From the NCBI GenBank assembly GCA_020048595.1, contig JAIFMH010000326.1, forward strand, positions 1 to 25,640: DNA of 25,640 nt, read 5' to 3'. The notes beneath the pieces are model-generated. The model was given only the letters and a program-made list of their open reading frames with translations. It was not told the DNA's origin and searched no databases. A program made the position numbers and the translations under genes. Below are positions 23,299-25,640 of this stretch, piece by piece; the first letter of the stretch is position 1; each line of letters opens with the position of its first letter. The DNA comes from Bacteroidota bacterium. GTDB taxonomy: Bacteria; Bacteroidota; Bacteroidia; Bacteroidales; UBA4417.

Positions 23299-23319
23299 GT
23301 TTTTAGGAAATAAATCAAT

Positions 23320-23394
23320 TGTTCAATGGTTCAAATGTTCAATATTCAAAGTTGTTCTCTTTCTTTGCCCAGTTGCCCGGTCACCCAGTCGCCC
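23320..23394. repeat. Two short 8-base-period runs between the PPTase and dipeptidase genes
   Basis: At 23320-23351 the sequence cycles through tgttcaat, ggttcaaa, tgttcaat and attcaaag. At 23368-23394 it cycles through cccagttg, cccggtca, cccagtcg and ccc. Both have an eight-base period with variable final bases. They fill most of the 112-bp intergenic space and resemble the heptamer array near 9920 in style, though not in sequence. Confidence 0.6.
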
Positions 23395-23410
23395 TTCTCT
23401 TTTTCTATCT

Positions 23411-24637
23411 CTAGCTTCCCTTTACTTTATCAACCTGTTTCATCACTCTCATCAGATTTTCTCCCCATATTTTCTTTATATCCTTTTCGCTATATCCCCG
23501 TTTTACCAACTCTAAAGTGATATTTCCCATCTGGCTCACATCTTTACACCCGTCAACTCCGCCGCCGCCATCGAAATCGGTGCCAATACCTACATGATCA
23601 ATGCCTGCAATCTTCACCATATGGTCAATGTGATCAACTACATCACTTACATTAGCCAGTTTCTGCGGAAAATTTTCATCAATGGAATGCCAGTCCGCGC
23701 TGGCAACTTCCCATTGTGCGTCAGTCAGATCCTGGAAATTATTGTGTTTTTTCCTGACTTCCATCCGGGCAGAATCCCGTTCAGGATTTGGCAATGGTTT
23801 TTTTACATAATCACTCAGGATGCACATTTGTACAACACCATTATTTGCGGCAAGGGCAACAAGCATTTCGTCCGTAAGATTACGGGGATTATCACACAAA
23901 GCCCTGGCACAGGAGTGTGAGGCAATAACCGGCGTTTTGCTCAATTTTACTACATCATAAAACGATTGATCCGAAACATGCGAAACATCGATCATCATTC
24001 CCAGCCGGTTCATTTCCACAACCACCTCTTTGCCGAAATTACTCAGCCCTTTAGTATTTGCAGTATCAGTAGAGCTGGTGCAGATATCATTGTTTTTAGT
24101 ATGGCAAAGCGTAATATACCGTGCTCCTCGTTCATAAAAATGCTTCACATTCGATAATTCATTACCAACAGGATACCCGTTTTCAAGACCTATAAAAACA
24201 ACGCTTTTATTTTGTTTCACCAGTTTTTTTGCTTCTTCAGGTGTTGTAGCAATTCCGCTTACAGCGCTGTTGCGGTTTACGGATGCGTATATGGAATCGA
24301 AGATGGTTTCGGATTTTGCTTTTGCTTTGGCATTTCCTTCGGCCGTACGTGGTCCCTGACCGATAAAAACTGCAAAAAATACAGCATCTAATCCCCCTTT
24401 ACGCATACGCGGGAAATCAACACAACTGCGAACTGCCGTTTGACTATTATCTTTTGCAATATCGAATTTTTTATTCGAAAAATTTAGCGGTGTATCTGTA
24501 TGAGAATCAACAGTAAATGCGGATTGATGTATCCGGGCTGCTTTTGCTTCGGGCGTATTGCTTTTTTGTGCGGAAATTGTGTTCACAACCAGCAGGCTGT
24601 AAGCCAACAGTAAAAATGATCTGTAATCAAGCTTCAT
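23411..24637 (-). CDS. Membrane dipeptidase, peptidase family M19
   Basis: The 408-residue zinc hydrolase matches renal dipeptidase-like M19 enzymes, which cleave dipeptides and often D-amino-acid-containing ones. A signal peptide (ending VNTISAQ) sends it to the periplasm or outer membrane. Metal ligands are seen in VDSHTDTP (His46 and Asp48), FIGLENGYPVG (bridging Glu152), MIDVSHVS (His220) and ASHSCARALC (His241), with Asp354 in GIGTDFDGGGG at the active site. It carries its own promoter (TTTG, 18 bases, TACATTTG) just upstream. No lipobox is present. It may recycle peptidoglycan or dietary peptides. Confidence 0.94.
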   Translation of the reverse strand: MKLDYRSFLLLAYSLLVVNTISAQKSNTPEAKAARIHQSAFTVDSHTDTPLNFSNKKFDIAKDNSQTAVRSCVDFPRMRKGGLDAVFFAVFIGQGPRTAEGNAKAKAKSETIFDSIYASVNRNSAVSGIATTPEEAKKLVKQNKSVVFIGLENGYPVGNELSNVKHFYERGARYITLCHTKNNDICTSSTDTANTKGLSNFGKEVVVEMNRLGMMIDVSHVSDQSFYDVVKLSKTPVIASHSCARALCDNPRNLTDEMLVALAANNGVVQMCILSDYVKKPLPNPERDSARMEVRKKHNNFQDLTDAQWEVASADWHSIDENFPQKLANVSDVVDHIDHMVKIAGIDHVGIGTDFDGGGGVDGCKDVSQMGNITLELVKRGYSEKDIKKIWGENLMRVMKQVDKVKGS

Positions 24638-24660
24638 AAAGGAAAGAATAAAGTTTTGTG

Positions 24661-24690
24661 CAAATGTAAGAAAAATGGATTATGCTCAAA
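24661..24690 (-). promoter_or_regulatory. Bacteroidetes-type promoter of the dipeptidase gene
   Basis: On the minus strand TTTG (rc of 24687-24690), 18 bases, then TACATTTG (rc of 24661-24668) match the -33/-7 consensus exactly; the ATG follows 23 bp later. The -33 box overlaps the CTTTGA that ends the upstream methyltransferase gene, so the promoter is tucked into the tail of that gene. Confidence 0.7.
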
Positions 24691-25282
24691 GTTTATGACA
24701 AGTGAGCCTGAACACATCTGCAACTCCCTGGTGAAGCGGGCCTTCATTAAGAATAACCTGTGTCTCCAGGATTTCAAGTTCCGATGTTTTACTAAAATCG
24801 TTTTTCAACTGATCATTTTTGAACAACAGTTCGGGCATTTTTGGCCCTCCGCTTGTGCGGGATAGCTGGTTGATAGTAAAGGCCTCCAGTATTAGAATTC
24901 CTCCAGGTTTCAGTGCTTTGATGGCTGACTGATGTACCCGTTTCCTCAATTCTTCAGGCAGATGTACAAAAATCAGTGCAATGCAATCATATTGATCAGG
25001 TTCGGGATTCCATTCATCCAACGATTCAATATAATAATTGATCTGAACATTATTCTGTTTTGCTAATTGAAGGGCTTTCTTCTTTCCCTCCTCACTTTGA
25101 TCGGATGCATCAGCTTGCCAGCCAATTGTGGCGGCATACACAGCATTGCGGCCTTCGCCTTCGGCAGGAAAGAGTATTCTTCCTGGTTTTAATTCACGAA
25201 GTTTTTCTTTCAGAAAGCTGTTCGGTTCGGTGCCATAGATATATTCCTGCCTGGCATAGCGTTCGTCCCATTGGTTTTGCAT
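24686..25282 (-). CDS. SAM-dependent methyltransferase, class I (TehB-like)
   Basis: The 198-residue protein starts WDERYARQEYIYGTEPNSFL, a pattern shared by TehB/thiopurine-type methyltransferases. The SAM-binding motif I is ILFPAEGEGRNAVYAA (36-51), motif II acidic residues follow in ADASDQSEEG, and LKPGGILILEAFT (123-135) is the usual strand after the SAM pocket. It is cytoplasmic and soluble. Typical TehB members act on small molecules such as tellurite or selenite, but the substrate cannot be told from sequence. Its last codons hold the -33 box of the dipeptidase promoter. Upstream lie three REP-like palindromes and no clear promoter box. Confidence 0.88.
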   Translation of the reverse strand: MQNQWDERYARQEYIYGTEPNSFLKEKLRELKPGRILFPAEGEGRNAVYAATIGWQADASDQSEEGKKKALQLAKQNNVQINYYIESLDEWNPEPDQYDCIALIFVHLPEELRKRVHQSAIKALKPGGILILEAFTINQLSRTSGGPKMPELLFKNDQLKNDFSKTSELEILETQVILNEGPLHQGVADVFRLTCHKL

Positions 25283-25312
25283 GGTATATTTTGTTTATTG
25301 TGATTCTAAGGC

Positions 25313-25446
25313 CCCCGGCATGAAGACCGGGGTTGCAGGAGATCTTTCTTTTTGGATAGAGTTTGCTGTTTATTGCCCCGGACTTCAGTCCGGGGATTAA
25401 GAAGAAGGGAATGATCTATTGCCCCGGCTTTAAGGCCGGGGCAATA
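25313..25446. repeat. Cluster of three REP-like CCCCGG palindromes
   Basis: Three hairpins share the arms CCCCGG/CCGGGG: 25313-25332 (6-bp stem, 8-base loop), 25376-25395 (9-bp stem CCCCGGACT/AGTCCGGGG, TC loop) and 25417-25446 (12-bp stem TATTGCCCCGGC/GCCGGGGCAATA, 6-base loop). The second and third are preceded by ATTG. They sit between the end of the glycosidase-like gene and the start of the methyltransferase gene, both on the minus strand. The third is followed by AAAATTTT and could also end transcription. Such GC-rich palindromes are typical of REP sequences mobilised by RAYT transposases; none is in view. Confidence 0.82.
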
Positions 25447-25451
25447 AAATT

Positions 25452-25640
25452 TTATTCCACAACGATTTCATCTACAAACATCCAGCTCTTATTCCCGGCA
25501 CCCGGGTGCCATGCCGGACAAGTTCCCTGGTTCAGCGCTGTGAGCTTTATATACCGGACTTTGCTTTTTATTTGAAAACTAACAGGCTGAATAACTGCTT
25601 CATTTATTTCAGCACCTGGTTTTAAGTTCCATTCTCCAAT
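25452..25640 (-). CDS. C-terminal end of a secreted glycosidase-like protein (partial, start outside window)
   Basis: Sixty-two codons end in TAA at 25452-25454, and the frame is open to the window edge. The text VRYIKLTALNQGTCPAWHPG then KSWMFVDEIVVE is the closing part of an F5/8 type C (discoidin-like) or related beta-sandwich domain. In Bacteroidetes it commonly ends family 20 beta-N-acetylhexosaminidases, with the form RYI..A.N.G.CP..HPGAG....FVDEI. The catalytic domain would lie outside the window. Assignment to GH20 is from memory of this C-terminal signature and is not proven. It has no start codon in the window. Confidence 0.65.
   Translation of the reverse strand: MGEWNLKPGAEINEAVIQPVSFQIKSKVRYIKLTALNQGTCPAWHPGAGNKSWMFVDEIVVE

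Overview
The window reads as a chromosomal stretch from a member of the Bacteroidota, probably an environmental Bacteroidales/Marinilabiliales-type organism. This is inferred from a type IX secretion (T9SS) sorting domain at 6960-7847, promoters of the Bacteroidetes type (TTTG, 18 bases, TACATTTG) before two genes, little Shine-Dalgarno sequence, a Bacteroidetes-style class A beta-lactamase, a short deoxynucleoside kinase, and moderate-to-low GC. No tRNA, rRNA, CRISPR array or recognised insertion sequence is visible.

Layout. 1-1533: the 3' part of a TPR sensor histidine kinase, then a short decayed stretch resembling the C-terminus of the primosomal helicase PriA. 1546-5798 (minus strand): a membrane protein with a carboxypeptidase-regulatory-like domain, a class A beta-lactamase, a deoxynucleoside kinase, an intergenic element with perfect 16-bp inverted ends, and a GH3-family adenylating enzyme. 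6044-6706: an atypical SDR (HTATIP2-like). 6960-13225 (plus strand): a T9SS cargo protein, then a LolA-like periplasmic protein, two LolC/LolE-type permeases, a LolD-type ATPase and an outer-membrane barrel. These last five look like one envelope transport module. A 14-copy heptamer array separates the two permease genes, and the second permease is broken by a small deletion plus frameshift near its 3' end.

13384-15291: a long-chain acyl-CoA synthetase with its own good promoter. 15504-16082: a DUF559 endonuclease-like gene bracketed by 42-bp double-hairpin repeats in inverted orientation. One hairpin stem differs between the two ends by paired, compensating base changes. This is the most unusual structure in the window and looks like a small mobile or repeat-maintaining element.

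16284-25640: mostly housekeeping genes. These are ispE, an LptF/LptG permease (overlapping ispE tail to tail), tgt, a GT2 glycosyltransferase, an ECF-like sigma factor, a patatin-like phospholipase, an Sfp-type phosphopantetheinyl transferase, an M19 dipeptidase, a SAM methyltransferase, a cluster of three REP-like palindromes, and finally the C-terminal end of a secreted glycosidase-like protein running off the window.
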